Shown in pieces: positions 39,227-53,441 of a DNA stretch of 64,000 bases. A program made the translations under genes and the position numbers. This DNA is from Macrobrachium rosenbergii. Lineage: Eukaryota; Arthropoda; Malacostraca; Decapoda; Palaemonidae. The notes under the pieces are model-generated. The model searched no databases. It was not told the DNA's origin and was given only the letters and a program-made list of their open reading frames with translations. The stretch covers positions 50,770,587-50,834,586 of the forward strand of contig NC_089763.1 in assembly GCF_040412425.1 (NCBI RefSeq), in the 5' to 3' direction. Numbering within the stretch: the stretch's first letter is position 1; each line of letters begins with the position of its first letter.

Positions 39227-40354
39227 TTGGCCCACAAGATTTCTCCAGCAGGAGTGCACCCCATGGCCTCTAAAGTAAAAGCTATAGAGAACTTCCCGAA
39301 ACCACAAACCATCAAGGCCCTTCAGGAATTTCTCGGGATGATAAACTACTACCAACGTTTCATGCCAGACGTCGCCCCCACTATGTACCCCCTGACATCA
39401 ATCCTGAAGGGTAAACCAAAAACACTGACATGGGAGGCTCTGCAGCAGCAGGCATTCATTGCAACAAAGAGAGCCCTCTCCAGTGCCAATACCTTAACTC
39501 ACCACAACCCCACTGCTGCCCTCAGGTTGACAACAGACACCAGCAACATCGCCTGCAGTGCAGTACTCGAGCAGCTTGTGAACGGCACCCCCCAGCCCTT
39601 GGCCTTTTTCAGCCACAAGTTTTTGCCAGCAGAGACCTGCTACAGCGCCTTCGACAGGGAGCTGCTGGCTATCTACCAGGCTGTGAGACACTTTAAGTAC
39701 CTACTGGAGGGGACCGAATTCACAATCCTGACAGATCACAAACCCTTGGTGCACGCATTTGCAAAGCTGGAAGATGCGTGGTCTGCAAGGCAACAGCGGC
39801 ACCTGACTGCCATCTCTGAATTCAGGTGCACCATCAACTATGTCCCTGGCAGGAAAAACCCAGTGGCCGACGCCCTGTCGAGGGTAGAAATCAATTTGTC
39901 CCTTCACCTCAGCATTGACTACGAAGACCGGGTAAGAGAACAAGCAGCAGACCCAGAGACACCAGACTACAGGACGGCAGTGACAGCTCTTAAGTGGGAA
40001 GACGCGCCCTTAGCAAGCTCGAACACAACTCTCCTCTGCGACACCAGCACAGGCCACCCACGCCCCCTAGTGCCCGCTTCAAGGAGAAAGCAGGTGTTCG
40101 ACATAGTCCACCGCCTCTTCCATCTATCAGGGCGCACAATGGCGTGCCTCATGACTAACAAGTTCATCTGGCATGGCATCAACAAGGACATTCGCCAGTG
40201 GGCAAGGGGCTGCATCCTGTGCCAGACAAGCAAAAGTCCCGGCACACAGAGTCCGGGGTCGGCGACTTCCTCCAGCCTCGTCGGCGTTTCGGCCACATCC
40301 ACATCGATGTCGGCAGGCCCCTTCTGCAATCAGGAGGAGCCAGATATCTCCTGA
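39227..40354 (+). pseudogene. Gypsy RNase H and integrase N-terminus (right arm)
   Basis: The longest frame of the element, 375 codons. Residues about 1-60 are the RT thumb/connection (EFLGMINYYQRFMPD). Residues about 85-210 form the RNase H domain, with TTDTSN near the first catalytic Asp, FDRELLAIY around the Glu and ILTDHKPL around the next Asp. VADALSR follows. The integrase zinc-binding H-H-C-C is visible in HRLFHLSGR and CILCQ near residues 290-340. The reading frame is lost before the integrase catalytic core, which continues in another frame. The start Met is internal, as the true polyprotein begins upstream. Confidence 0.88.
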
Positions 40355-41222
40355 CAATCATAGACCGCTCCACCCGCTGGCCAGAGGCAACCCCCATGGA
40401 GGAGGCATCAACAGTGTTATGTGCAGAGGCCCTCCTCTCCAGTTGGATCAGCTGTTTCGGAGTGCCAGACAGCATCATTATGGACAGGGGTCCAGCCTTC
40501 CTGTCAGAGCTCTGGGTCTCCTTGGCATGCCTGATGGGTACAACTCTACACAGCACAACGGCCTACAACCCCACAGTGAACGGCATGGTCGAGAGGGCAC
40601 ACCGCTCTCTTAAAGCAGCTCTCATGGCACGCTGCACCGACGAGAGGTGGAGGAACAGCTGTCCTGGGTCCTGCTGGGTCTCCACACCGCACCAAAGGCA
40701 AATGGCGACGCCTCCCCTGCTGAGAAAGTCTATGGGGAGACACTGGCCATTCCCGGAGAATTCTTCCCGCCGTTGGCTGATAGCGCCGACAACCCCCTCC
40801 CGAGGTTGAGGGAACTCGCACAGAAGTTCGCGCCCTGCCCTAAGACTTTCACAGACAGAACCATCACCTACAGCCCACCTGCCTTAGACTCCTGTGCCTA
40901 CGTATTTGTCAGGGTGGATGCCTATCAGCTGCCCTTAACTAGGCCCTACAGGGGGCCCCACCGAGTCATCAGGCGGGCTGCCAAGGCATACCTCCTTGAC
41001 ATCAACGGGCAGGAAGACTGGATCACCACTGACAGGCTGAAACCGGCATTCCTGTTGGACAGCGAAGTGCGCGAGGAAGAAAGCAGGTGCCCCAGAGTTC
41101 CCCCTCAGTACCTCCCCGCAAGCAGACACCCGCTCCCCACCAAAGCGGGGTCCGGGGCAGCCCAGGAAACACATCGAGCCAACCCCAGATGTCAGTTCCA
41201 CCCCACGCCCAAAGTTCTCTAG
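40198..41222 (+). pseudogene. Gypsy integrase core and C-terminus (right arm)
   Basis: The frame 40,198-40,809 holds the catalytic triad: Asp in HIDVG, Asp in IIMDRGPAF and Glu in NGMVERAHR, with DDE-like spacing. It then shifts into 40,647-41,222, which carries the C-terminal part with GPHRVIRRAAKAYLLDI and DRLKPAFL. No chromodomain is seen. At least two frameshifts separate it from the upstream RNase H frame, so the integrase is not expressed as one protein. Confidence 0.85.
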
Positions 41223-41321
41223 GAGCAGGGGCCTGCTCCGACTGCCTCAGCATCTGTGTGATTAATGTTATTTTCATCCAGCAATTGCTCCTCTAATCAT
41301 TGTCTTTGGTTGGGGAGTATT

Positions 41322-41658
41322 TGTAAGGGCGTCAAATCGCCTCTCCTTTCTTGTGTTTCTCTCTTCATACGTATATTAATCATATCATATGTTACTTGTC
41401 GATATTTCAGATTCTTTATGTATCTCATTATATGCATCATTGTACGGCCTGTCCGCCAATATATATACTTGCCTTTTACATGTTCTGTAACACATTATAT
41501 ATGTATTTTTATGCCTGTTAACAAACACAACCTTTGTATGGATGCAGCGGGGAGCCTCAGGTCGCCCACTACCTTTCCATCCGCTTTCTGTATTATAAAC
41601 ACCTGTCGAGAATAATAAAGGATCAGTCTTTCACTTCTGACATTTCTTGAACCTCACA
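41322..41658 (+). repeat. Gypsy 3' LTR (right arm)
   Basis: 337 bp direct-repeat partner of 37,556-37,892. The two differ at scattered sites, so the element is not recent. Confidence 0.94.
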
Positions 41659-44600
41659 ACAGTAGTTTTGAGGTTTTCTTTTATTATTTTAGTAACAAAG
41701 CTCTCCAAGTACAATATGTCTTTTAAACCGTTACCACATTTGGCTTTGGAATTTGCTGTGTGCCATATAGGGACAGGTAGTTTTCTTTAAACAAAGGCAA
41801 CTGGTAATTCTTCACTAAATAACTTAGGAAAGTAATCTAATTCTTCATCAACCATATTCTTAAAGGGTAAAAAGATTCAAGTCTCAGAAACCAGCCCACC
41901 CCAGGAATCACTGGGAAAGTTTTAATAGATAGTCCCACCCCTGAGATATCAATATGACTAGCATACTGATATCTCTCAGGTCCAACATTATTGGGTGGTT
42001 GATGAAACCACCACAGCTCTTACTATTGGCCTTTAAAATGAACTCTAACTCCATCAATGGTATCTGTTCTTGATGATCAAGACAGTAAAGAAAAAGTTAG
42101 AGAGGTTGGACAGCAAGGAGGGGAAAAGCTAATAACTCTGAAAGAGGTCAAGTAATAATGAGATATAGAGAAAGAGTACAGAGATGCATTTAGATTCAAA
42201 CCAGGGGGAAAGAGATTCCCCTGGTTCTAGAGCCCTCTCGACCATCACAACTTCCTCTGGGAACAAGACATTCCATACTGAACCAGTGTGACTTCAGCAA
42301 AGCATTCTCGCACTGAGAGGCCTAAAGCTTTTGAGATGACCTGTTAGATAAAATACTTGGTTACAACTTTATGTAAACTCTTCATTATATGTACTTAACC
42401 TTCTTGAACCTGTTGCTGTTGACCATGAAATGTCTGTTCTAATTCTATTTTTTGTGACATTCATCAATGTTCTTTTCTCAAACATAATCTCTTCCTCCTG
42501 TTAATGAAGAACTTCTTCAGCCTGACTTTTTACTAGCTTTTAACCCCAGAGTTTGATGACTTCATTTGTCTTCATAACACCCCACATGTGCATGGTATGG
42601 CTGTATACAATAGGTCTGGATGACCTTTTTATTGTCAGAAAAATTTGGAGTGTAATTTCTATGAAGGTCTTTGCCAAAATATTTTTAGTAAATTCTATAA
42701 TGTTTATGTATCTGCTCTTTACCCTGATCCAAATATTGATGACTCTATGTATGACTGTCTCTTGGAGAGGATTAGTATGGATCAGTCACAGACTTCAGAA
42801 GCTTCATTCGTTATTTGTGGAGACAGCAATGAAAACACAGCAAGAGGCCTAATTCACATTTCATTGATCAACATGGCCAGTCTGCTCTTGATTCTGTGTA
42901 TCCTCTGGTCCTGTTCACCTAACTGATAAACCCACTTATATTTCTTGTAATCACTGTGTCACTAAAATGAACATATCTGCCAATCAGTATATTCCTAAAG
43001 CCACCATAGGATAAACGGTCTGGCTGAAATCTACAGCCAATTGGGATTGGATTATTGAAGCTTGTCAGGTACTTAATATTTCAGACGCCATATCTGATCA
43101 GAATTACAAGAGGAAGCTCAATGAAATGACCAGCCATGGTTTGATGATACATGTAGATGAGCTTAACATGAAAAACAAACCAAATTCAACACATGGAGAG
43201 GAAATCATTCACATGTAAACTACACCATTTTTTTTGGCCTTGCCCTGATGCAAAAAGGATTTGCCATTTAGCTGAGAGAAATTAAAATAATTCCTTCAAG
43301 ATGAAACTCACAGAAATTACTCAAGCCTCATCTGTACTGGACCAAACTGGCATCTTCTAGCTTTGGGTCAGGCTCATCTTCCATCCCATCACTATTAACA
43401 GATGATGGTAGATTGTTTACTGTCTCTAAAGAAAAGGCTGAACTGCTTCATCGAGTTTTTTTAAGCTAAGCTATCTGCTGAGGATGTCCCTTTCCCTAAT
43501 ATGTGTCTTCTTGAACCTATTCTTACAAAATTTGCATTTTCCTCTACGGATGTTAAGAAAAATCCTGATAATCGTGATAGCTGGGATGGCAACGATCCTG
43601 ATGGTTTCTTCCTTTTCTTTTTTAAAAAGATTTGGAGCGTATTGGCTCCCAAGACTAGTAGATTCTATAGATTTTTATGTTAATGAACTATCTTTGCCAA
43701 TGAGCACAAACTTAGTGATACAGTGCCTGTTCCAAAGAGTGGTTTATCTGCAGACTGCAGCAACCATTGGCCAACCTCTATTCTTCCTGAGCTCTCCAAA
43801 CTTGCAACAAAACTTTTTTTAAGCCACTATAAAATTATGTGGAATCCAAAAGACCGTTAGCTAATAGTTAATGTGCATAGAGGAAGTAGCTGGGTACCTG
43901 CAGTCCTCTTTTAGATTTGACATGCAATTTGCAAGGGTTCTGAGTGTAGGGTAATTCACATAGATTTCAGTACTGCTTTCGGTTTAGTAAACCATGAGGC
44001 AGTAGGTTGATCTACTTCAGAATCTTGTAGTGGGTGGGTATGTTTTAGGATTACTTTAAGGTTTCCTTACAGGTATGCAGCAGAGAGTTGCTGTTGGTGG
44101 GATCTTTAGCAAACCAAGACCTATCATGTCTGCTGTTCCACAAGGTGGTGTTCTTGGTCCACTGTTATTTTTAGTGTAATCAAGTGATCTGGCTGTTCAC
44201 CTGGAAAATAAAATTGTTTCAGTATGCTCATGATGCAATGCATTAGGGTGTAGTAAAGTTTCCACTTATGAGAAATTAAACTGCTCTCAGTCTCAGTCTC
44301 AATACTGACATGGAGCAGATTAAGGAATGTTGTAGTTGGTGGGTTATGAGGCTGAACTCCAGTAAAACGAAAACACTATTGATTAGTAGATCTCATATTG
44401 AATTTCCACCCCATCCTCCCATTCAAGAGGATGGGGCTCTGCTGAATGAGTCAGAAGCTCAAACCATATTTGGTGTAACTTTTGACTTACATCTTACTTT
44501 TGAGAAACATCTAATGAAAGTGTCAACAAATGGCACACAGAGGTAAGGTATTGTACATAAGACCTCATATATTCATAACAGTGATAATATTGATGCAACT

Positions 44601-45185
44601 TGTTTAAGGTCAGTTGTCCTTCCTCCACTAGAATACTGTTCTCCAGTGTGGATGTCTGCTTCTGCCACAGATTTATATCTTTTAGATAGGGTGGTTTGTG
44701 GTGGTAAGTTTCTGTTTCCTACAAGTTGTATTTTAACAGAGAACTTTTGCTATCACAATTGATCCCTGGTCCTCTTTTCCTACAGAGAGCGACCAGATTT
44801 GCTGAACAGCAGCACCAACATGCAGCAAATGTGCCACACTGTCGAACTTCTCAGTTCCAGAGGTCCTTTATTCCTCACACCTTTGGACTGTGGAACAGTT
44901 TCCCTGATGGTGTGCAATTAGAACCTCAAAAGTTCAAGCGAAGATGATGCATTAATACCCTAAAACAATTCAACTTATATTTTACTAATCTATTTATATT
45001 TTCATCTATTAATTTATGAATTTATTAATTTATCTTTTTATCTTATCTAATAACTGAAATCCTTTCTGTATTTCCTATTTTCTTCTGTAACTTCTTTCAA
45101 ATGAACACCATATTCTTTGGAAGCTTAAATTTCATGTAAATGGCCCCTGTAGGCGTGTTCTATATGAATAGGGGTTTACCTTCTA

Positions 45186-45257
<72 letters not shown>

Positions 45258-45258
45258 T
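41659..45258 (+). mobile_element. Non-LTR retrotransposon (LINE copy A), right arm
   Basis: The mirrored counterpart of 7,903-11,474. Endonuclease pieces lie at 42,553-42,926 (FVICGDSNENT), the RT start at 43,484-43,858, and the RT core near 44.1-44.25 kb, where VPQGGVLGPLLFLV is followed by a stop and then YAHD in place of YADD. The C-terminal region runs from 44,310 to 44,947. The conserved 3' UTR ends in (AAT)n at about 45,184-45,258. The YAHD change is shared with the left copy, so inactivation predates the duplication. Confidence 0.82.
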
Positions 45259-45554
45259 CATGCTTCTGCCAGTTCTTCAGTCCTTGTTATTTCGTTATCA
45301 TTCATCGCACAGACAACGTCGGTTATTTGCACTCAATATCCTTTGTCTTCTCTGAAGAGCATTTCTGAATGGGGTTAACTCAGTCATATGTTTCGTCTAT
45401 CATCTAATTGATTAAAGTATCATTCAACCTCCGAATTCTATTAAAACTATTTCAGAGTGTTTTACGTGTGTTCTGTTTTTATTTATCTGTTGCCAGGCTT
45501 TGAAATAACCGCCTTTCTTCCTTTTTCCCAATATCTCTTTACCCCGTTTTTAGT

Positions 45555-46085
45555 TTTCTGTAAAAGAAAACTGCTTTGTCTGTCCGTCCGCACTTTTTAT
45601 GTGGGCCCTCAGATCTTAAAAACTACTGAGGCTAAAGGGCTGCAAATTGGTATGTTGATCATCCACCCTCCAGTCATCAAACATACCAAACTGCAGCCCT
45701 CTAGCATCAGTATTTTTTTAATTTTATTTAAGGTTAAAGTTAGCCATAACCGTGCGTCTGGCAACGATATAGGACAGGCCACCACCGGGCCGTGGTTAAA
45801 GTTTCATGGGCCACGGCTCACACAGCATTGTACCGAGACCACCTAAAGATAGATTTATTTTCTGTGGCCTTGATTATATGCTGTACAGTAAACTCGATTG
45901 CGCCGAAGAAACTTCGTCGCATTTTTTTTTACTTGTTTATTGTTGTCATCGGGCATCAAGTTCATAAAGGCATTAAGATGCATATCCTATCGATCACCGC
46001 TATTAATAGGAATCACGCTCTCCTACAGAGGAAAAAAAGTCTGCCAGTTGAAACTAGGGACTAAAAAACTTTGCCCATTCTCCTG
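45555..46085 (+). repeat. Dispersed-type repeat with GC-rich hairpin (right copy)
   Basis: The reverse complement of 7,090-7,620. The hairpin GCGCCGAAG-AAA-CTTCGTCGC (nine pairs with one mismatch) lies at about 45,900-45,922. A second inverted motif sits around GGGCCGTGG...CCACGGC at 45,787-45,820. Short frames here are not considered genes. Confidence 0.4.
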
Positions 46086-46114
46086 TGTTTTTAAATCTTA
46101 TTGAATTCCCCCTC

Positions 46115-46118
<4 letters not shown>

Positions 46119-46158
<40 letters not shown>
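46119..46158. repeat. (CT)n microsatellite
   Basis: The mirrored partner of the (GA)n at 6,971-7,034, shorter here. Confidence 0.93.
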
Positions 46159-46162
<4 letters not shown>

Positions 46163-46580
46163 AAGGCAAGCATGAAACTTATCTGCAATATAAGTACCCC
46201 ATGAATTAGTAACTCCCAAAGGTGACTTATAACAACAGGGCAATTTCAGCGTATAAGACATGTACGAAGAAAAACGAACTAACCACTAAATTCTGTTAAG
46301 AACTCTGTGAATGCGGGTATATACAAAAACCACAGCACAGTCAGGCAAAGATTGTCCGCAGTGGATTCCAGCATATGCGAGCAAAGAAAACTCGTGCAGT
46401 GTTCTTGTGATTGAGGACACGTAAGCTGATTCTCCATCAGCACTGTGAAGGTAACGAAATTACTTTTCTTTGTATTTGCAAAAGTAGCTCAGCATATAAC
46501 GTTGTATTATTAAGAATTGGAACTTGAATTATTTCGCGCATCTTACTTTACGATATGCGACTCTTTAAAGATATACATAC

Positions 46581-46790
<210 letters not shown>

Positions 46791-47244
46791 AGGTGGCGGG
46801 TTCTCAACAAAATGTCATACATTTTATAAAAAAAAAAAGTAATTGTAAGATGTGCTGCTGTTAATAGCAACAATAAAAGAAAATTTCTCAGAACCCAGTA
46901 GAGAATTCTATAAAACCTCAAACCAATCTCAATGGGTGTACTACCACTAATATTGGTGGACATATATTGTACCACAAAGACCAAGACATTATCATCCAAC
47001 ACTTGACTGAGACATTACCAAAGGACTTGATGTAGTACATTTTATAATAGAAATCAAATTTTACACAGTGAGCCAAGGATTGAATCGCTTGTAGTAACAG
47101 AAGCTTTCTGATTTTTCTTTCAGAAATCTCAAATTATCATAGACGTACATTTATTACAAATCTCTCATGCACGTCAGCACAGATGGTTATTTAATTCACT
47201 TACTACTGACACATGAATGTTAATCTAAATTGCAAATAATTTTG

Positions 47245-47315
<71 letters not shown>

Positions 47316-47442
47316 TATATATAAGTGCGCTTGTTTTTTCGTTTTGTGTTTTTTAACGTGGAGGCTGACTTAGCCTATAAATCTTAAGAGATAAAGAATC
47401 TCCTCTTTTATTCTTCCATAACACTGGGGTACCCTGTGGAAG

Positions 47443-47516
<74 letters not shown>

Positions 47517-48585
47517 AACGTGGAAACCACTTTATGAGTAAACTCAACCTCCAATTTGCCTTATAAAATAAATGTAGTATTTTTCATACTGATAACTAAC
47601 TGAGGAAGGATGTAAGAAACTGAGCCCCTACGTAAATTTTCCCCATGCTTCCCCTTTTGGTACACCTTTTAACCTTTCCTTGGCTTTGTGGCTGCTTTGA
47701 AAACCTTTCAGATGAAGGCAAATGGAGACGAAAGCCTGCCTTGGATGAACCAGCCTGGGATGAAGTCCTGGAGAAAAAGCTAAGTCCCCCTTAGCAACTG
47801 GCAAACATGGGGTGCCAGAGGTCACAGAAAACAGAGGTCTCACCCCATGTGAGTTGGCTGCCATCTTGAACCCTGAGGGCAGATACTAGCACTCCACCGT
47901 CTGAAAGGAGCAGGAAAATAAGCAGCCAAGGTTATAAAAATGGGGCAGTCAACAGCTTCACTCTCAGACCCCTATCGGCAGCAGACCCAACACACAAGCC
48001 CCCCTTGCTTGCTCCTTATTGAGCTAACCCCAAGTGGACATCTTTCCGCCCCCCTAGTCCCTTTACCTGTGCATTCCCATTAAACTCATCCCTCCATTTC
48101 TGGTGAAATTCAACAAGGCCTCTCCATTGCTCCATCTTAAGATGGTGTCACTAGCTGTGGAAACAACTGCTTGTGCTTTTTGCTGTGGCACTTCCACTGC
48201 AATCAGTTCTTCAGTGTCCCTTCCAGGAGGATTACTCATAGATTCTTCAATATTTGAATAATTGCTGTAATAATTAAACACATGGCAGAACATTAATTTA
48301 CCAGCCTATCATTCCCTATTCTTCTGATTGACGTGTCTAATTGTAAATATATCCCATTTAAAGTAAACCTAGAATTTATCTGCAACAGTTCCTTGTTAAA
48401 ATACGGCCTTCAGCTCAAAAGTTTTTCTATTTAAGTTTCTATCTGACCTAGCAATTGCAGTCAGAGTGACAAGGTTTCATAGTAAGTCCCCTGTTCTCCA
48501 GCTAGACCCTAGGATTGGATCCCTGAGCAAGGAATACAATAAGTAGGTCAAATTGAAAACTTAATATATATATAAATATATATAT
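46791..48585. other. AT-rich arm segment without genes (right)
   Basis: The mirrored counterpart of 4,611-6,400, with (AT)n at about 47,250-47,322 and 47,449-47,513. The sequence immediately after the second run starts TGTAACGTGG, like other element-like edges that follow (AT)n here. Frames at 47,628-47,864 and 48,063-48,293 are not conserved in the left arm and show no domain. Confidence 0.5.
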
Positions 48586-49197
48586 TGCGACGGATGGGAT
48601 GTCTTTCCTTGCAACCCGTTTTTACATTTGCAAAGTAATTGAGAAAGAAATAAAAATTAATGTCCCTCATTAATTACTAGAACTGAGGTTTCAACTTGCC
48701 CCTTCATAAACTCTCTCTTCCATTCCCCAAAATGGTAAGCCTAACCCCTCCTTCTCTGTTCAAAGTGACTGCTTTTTGGGTCTAATTCCAGGTACACCTG
48801 CATCCAGCACGGCAAGGGAGGAGCCAAAAGAGAAAATTGGCCACCCGCCCCCCCCCCACTATGAACCTTCCACGTGGGTTCCTGCTGCCATGCAGTCGAC
48901 CTTATAGAAAACGTGACGAAGATTGACCTTTGCGCCATCTGGAAGAGAAGCGGTGTGTAATCCTTGAAGGTTATAAATAGACGCTGCAAGAGAAATCACA
49001 AGAGAGAACACTCAGAACACGACTGAGGACAGATGTCCTTGCCTTGCCTGTCCTTCTGAACCACATGTTTCGACCCTGAGGCTCGAACCAGTATACTTTA
49101 TCGTGGCATCATAATTCCCTCCTTCATCGCCAGCTCCTCATCAATGACGACCTGCCATCTTGAAATAGGTAATGTGCAGGAATAAGGTCCTTTTAGC
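48586..49197 (-). repeat. TGYGACG-ended block, right copy, part 1
   Basis: Starts TGCGACGGATG directly after (AT)n and matches the reverse complement of about 4,037-4,610. Homology stops at about 49,197, and the rest of the block resumes at 57,712-59,199. The open frame 48,741-48,989 spans the region but is not conserved as protein in the left arm. Confidence 0.5.
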
Positions 49198-50916
<1,719 letters not shown>

Positions 50917-50930
50917 GCTCCCCCCCTTAA
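50917..50930 (-). other. Polypurine tract candidate
   Basis: On the minus strand TTAAGGGGGGGAGC directly precedes the 3' LTR, the position required for plus-strand priming in reverse transcription. It supports the minus-strand orientation of the element. Confidence 0.7.
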
Positions 50931-51627
50931 GAGGGCCTTCACTCCCTTTTCGGGCGTGAAGGTCTATACTAAGCAAGCTGTTCGCCTCTCGTAGGTTACT
51001 CTCCTTCCCCTGAGCAGATTAGTCCTGGTTAGCCTACCTAGCTACAGAACTACCTAACCCTAGATAGGATACGAGCTATAATCACTACTTTACCTAAGTC
51101 TAATAGTACGAGAAGGTGCTTACGGTTATTATAGGCTACCTCCTTCAATCATGATGTGTTTAGACCTAGCCTAGTGGTACATTCTATGATATTCCCTAGC
51201 CTAACCTATCCTAACCCGACTGTAGCACCAACATAAGAGTTAATGTTCTAACTAAATCACAACTTGGTTTATGTTTAATACAATTAATAATTACTAGTTA
51301 ATTCATGAGGGTTGCCTCATATGATAAATGGGTGCCTCACGGAAGTCTTAAGCCATGCGTGTCCTGAGCATCGTGGCTCGGTTCACAATAGTTAAGATTA
51401 TTGAAATTAGTTAGGCTACTTACATGATTACTGCAGCTCGGTGGTAAGTGGAAGGAACAAGGTTACTAAATTGATGTACCGTACTTTAAGGCGGCCTAGG
51501 CTATGTACAATAAAAGGAAGAGATCACACTGGCTACCTCCTCTGGGCAAGGGGCCAGGATCACTCTTAGATGTTAGGGCACTGTGCCGAGGGGGCACTAG
51601 TGCCAGGATGAGCTTATAGCTCGGCAA

Positions 51628-52689
51628 CTACTGGGCTCTCTTCCGCCCCTTCTTCTTCTTCTTCGGGTTCCTCCAAGGCCTATCTGTAGCTGGCCTAGGA
51701 GGTGATGAGAGCACCGACTCTGGGGACAGGCCAGAAGGGCTAGCGGGCGCGAAGTCAGGGGCAACTGCAAAAGCTGCGGGAGGACTCCCTACTCCGGCTG
51801 CTGCGACAACCGGAGTGAGAGCGATCTCGACTTCTGCGTTCGAGGATGCCAGTTCCTGGTCTTCCAAGGAAGGGGTACCATTTCGATCCTCCAGGGGTTC
51901 ATCCCCTGGAGTCAAATTTTGCAAAGAAGTTTCGGGTGCTGGAGGCTCTCCAGTCGCGATGATCAACTGCATGGGGAATCCTAAATCTCCCGGAGGAGGA
52001 TTCGCCTCATGATTTAGACCCGGCATAGGGGCCTTTTCAATTGGTAGCTCAACGTCCGGGACGGACGGAGTCTGGCACTGCCCAGTGCTCGCAAGTGGCA
52101 CTGGCAGCAGTTGAGGGTCAGGCATGCCTGAGGAGGGGTCCGGAGGTGCAATACCTCGCGGACGACTTGTGTTTGGCTGAGGCAGAGATTCCTGCCCCAG
52201 CGGGAGATCGTAGCCTCTCGGTGAGTTTTGTTCGGGGGCGATCGCTGGGCGTTGCTTATTTGGGCAGCCCTCCCAATTTGTGGGGTGGTCTGCCCGCTTG
52301 CACGTCCTGCAGCGGTACTGCTCCTCCTGAATCTCTCTTCGCGGAGGGGGAGGAGCTCTTGGTGGGCCAGCCCTTCGCGATTGGAGAGGGCTAGGCCTGA
52401 AATAGGTTGGGTGGCGGCCCTTCCGCGGACCACTTTGGTGGGCGGAAGGTGGAGGTTTGTCATTATTGGGAGTTACAACTGGGGCCTCCGTGGAGGAGGT
52501 AACATGGCTGCAGAGTGGCGTTGGTAACGGGCTTCTGCAGAGAAGATCCCGACCCAACAAGAAAACCACTCCGGGCTGAATTCCACCTACCACGCCGAGG
52601 CGGTGGGGTATCGTGCCCCAAGGTGTCCTAACCTGGAGTTGGACAGTAGAACGGTAATGGTGTGGCCCTCTATCCACTTCATTTCCCAC
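51628..52689 (-). CDS. Protease C-terminal segment plus proline-rich tail with zinc-knuckle-like motif
   Basis: A 353-codon open frame in a different phase from the gag frame. Residues about 15-55 (TVQLQVRTPWGTIPHRLG... FLLGRDLL) look like the second half of a retropepsin, where a GRDLL-type ending is usual. The rest is low-complexity and proline-rich, with CRTCKRADHPTNWEGC near residues 131-146 (CX2CX4HX6C, a zinc-knuckle-like spacing), and a basic C-terminus PKKKKKGRKRAQ. No RT follows. The first half of the protease is in the neighbouring frame (52,587-53,441), so either frameshifting or a mutation separates them; the overlap of about 100 bases would allow a frameshift. It could encode the C-terminal part of a Gag-PR protein. 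Confidence 0.6.
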   Translation of the reverse strand: MGNEVDRGPHHYRSTVQLQVRTPWGTIPHRLGVVGGIQPGVVFLLGRDLLCRSPLPTPLCSHVTSSTEAPVVTPNNDKPPPSAHQSGPRKGRHPTYFRPSPLQSRRAGPPRAPPPPRREIQEEQYRCRTCKRADHPTNWEGCPNKQRPAIAPEQNSPRGYDLPLGQESLPQPNTSRPRGIAPPDPSSGMPDPQLLPVPLASTGQCQTPSVPDVELPIEKAPMPGLNHEANPPPGDLGFPMQLIIATGEPPAPETSLQNLTPGDEPLEDRNGTPSLEDQELASSNAEVEIALTPVVAAAGVGSPPAAFAVAPDFAPASPSGLSPESVLSSPPRPATDRPWRNPKKKKKGRKRAQ

Positions 52690-53441
52690 CGGGTTTCTTC
52701 ATCAACCATGGCACTGGCTGGCACTTGGGCCCCAGTGATCAGGCTAATGTCTGCCGCAGTGTCTACTGTGACCAGAAGGGTCACTGGCAGGCTAGTGCTC
52801 TGAAGAGGGGCCACCGAGATGAACTGGGTTTCCAGTCTCTCGGGGTAAAGGATCCGGTGCGGACCAGCAGCAGAAAATGAAGTGCTGATTAGGTTGACAA
52901 ATTTGGTGGTGGGGACATGATGTGGACAGGCCGGAGATCCAGCATTGTAGTGGCTAGCAGCCCCACAGGTTTTGCACGGGCCTTTTGGATGGGCTCGGTG
53001 GCCTGCAGTAACTGTTGGAGGAGAGGGCTGAGTGGATGAATCGGGAGCGGAGTTCTGGCTGGTAGGGTTAGGCTGCTTATTAGTGCCGAGTTTGTATCGG
53101 CACTCAGCTTCAGCGTGGCCCCCCTTCTTGCAATAGTTGCACAGGGTCTTGCTAGGCAGTCCATTCTTCGGGCAAGTGGAGTTCGAGAGGTAGGCCTGGG
53201 GAACGATTCGCTTCTGCGAGGTGCTATGCGACTGATTGAAAGTTTCCCACGAATCAGCCATGCAACAAGCTTCCATAAGTGTGGAGGGCTGTTTATCGTT
53301 AAGATATACAGCAAGGGGCCCTGGCACACATTGGAAAAGGTCTTCTAGCATGGTCCGATTGAAAAGATCCTCAAACGTCGTGCAGGCCAAGGAGTTGAAC
53401 CAGCGAGTACCGGACTGGGTTTTGTGACATGCCCATTCCAT
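52587..53441 (-). CDS. Gag second half: SCAN-like end, zinc knuckle, start of protease
   Basis: 284 codons, in frame with the upstream gag ORF and separated from it by a single stop codon. The first 75 residues continue a SCAN/capsid-like domain (SLACTTFEDLFNRTMLEDLF, then ADSWETF). A CCHC knuckle CNYCKKGGHAEAEC (CX2CX4HX4C) lies around residue 100, and a second CKTCGAASHYNAGSPAC-type knuckle follows. Near residue 230, VTVDTAADISLITG carries DTAAD at the position of the retropepsin DT/SG active site, with Ala in place of Gly. The start Met follows the stop codon directly and is probably not a real start. Confidence 0.65.
   Translation of the reverse strand: MEWACHKTQSGTRWFNSLACTTFEDLFNRTMLEDLFQCVPGPLAVYLNDKQPSTLMEACCMADSWETFNQSHSTSQKRIVPQAYLSNSTCPKNGLPSKTLCNYCKKGGHAEAECRYKLGTNKQPNPTSQNSAPDSSTQPSPPTVTAGHRAHPKGPCKTCGAASHYNAGSPACPHHVPTTKFVNLISTSFSAAGPHRILYPERLETQFISVAPLQSTSLPVTLLVTVDTAADISLITGAQVPASAMVDEETRWEMKWIEGHTITVLLSNSRLGHLGARYPTASAW

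Larger units (their letters stand above)
37556..41658 (+). mobile_element. Gypsy-type LTR retrotransposon, decayed, right arm
   Basis: 4.1 kb, plus strand, with 337 bp LTRs at both ends (TG...CA), a primer-binding-type sequence, a short gag remnant and a pol region with RT, RNase H and integrase. The last bases before the 5' LTR (..TAAAG) and the first after the 3' LTR (ACAGT..) do not match, so no target-site duplication is visible. There is no recognisable protease. A purine-rich stretch GGTTGGGGAG just before the 3' LTR is the likely polypurine tract. Confidence 0.93.
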
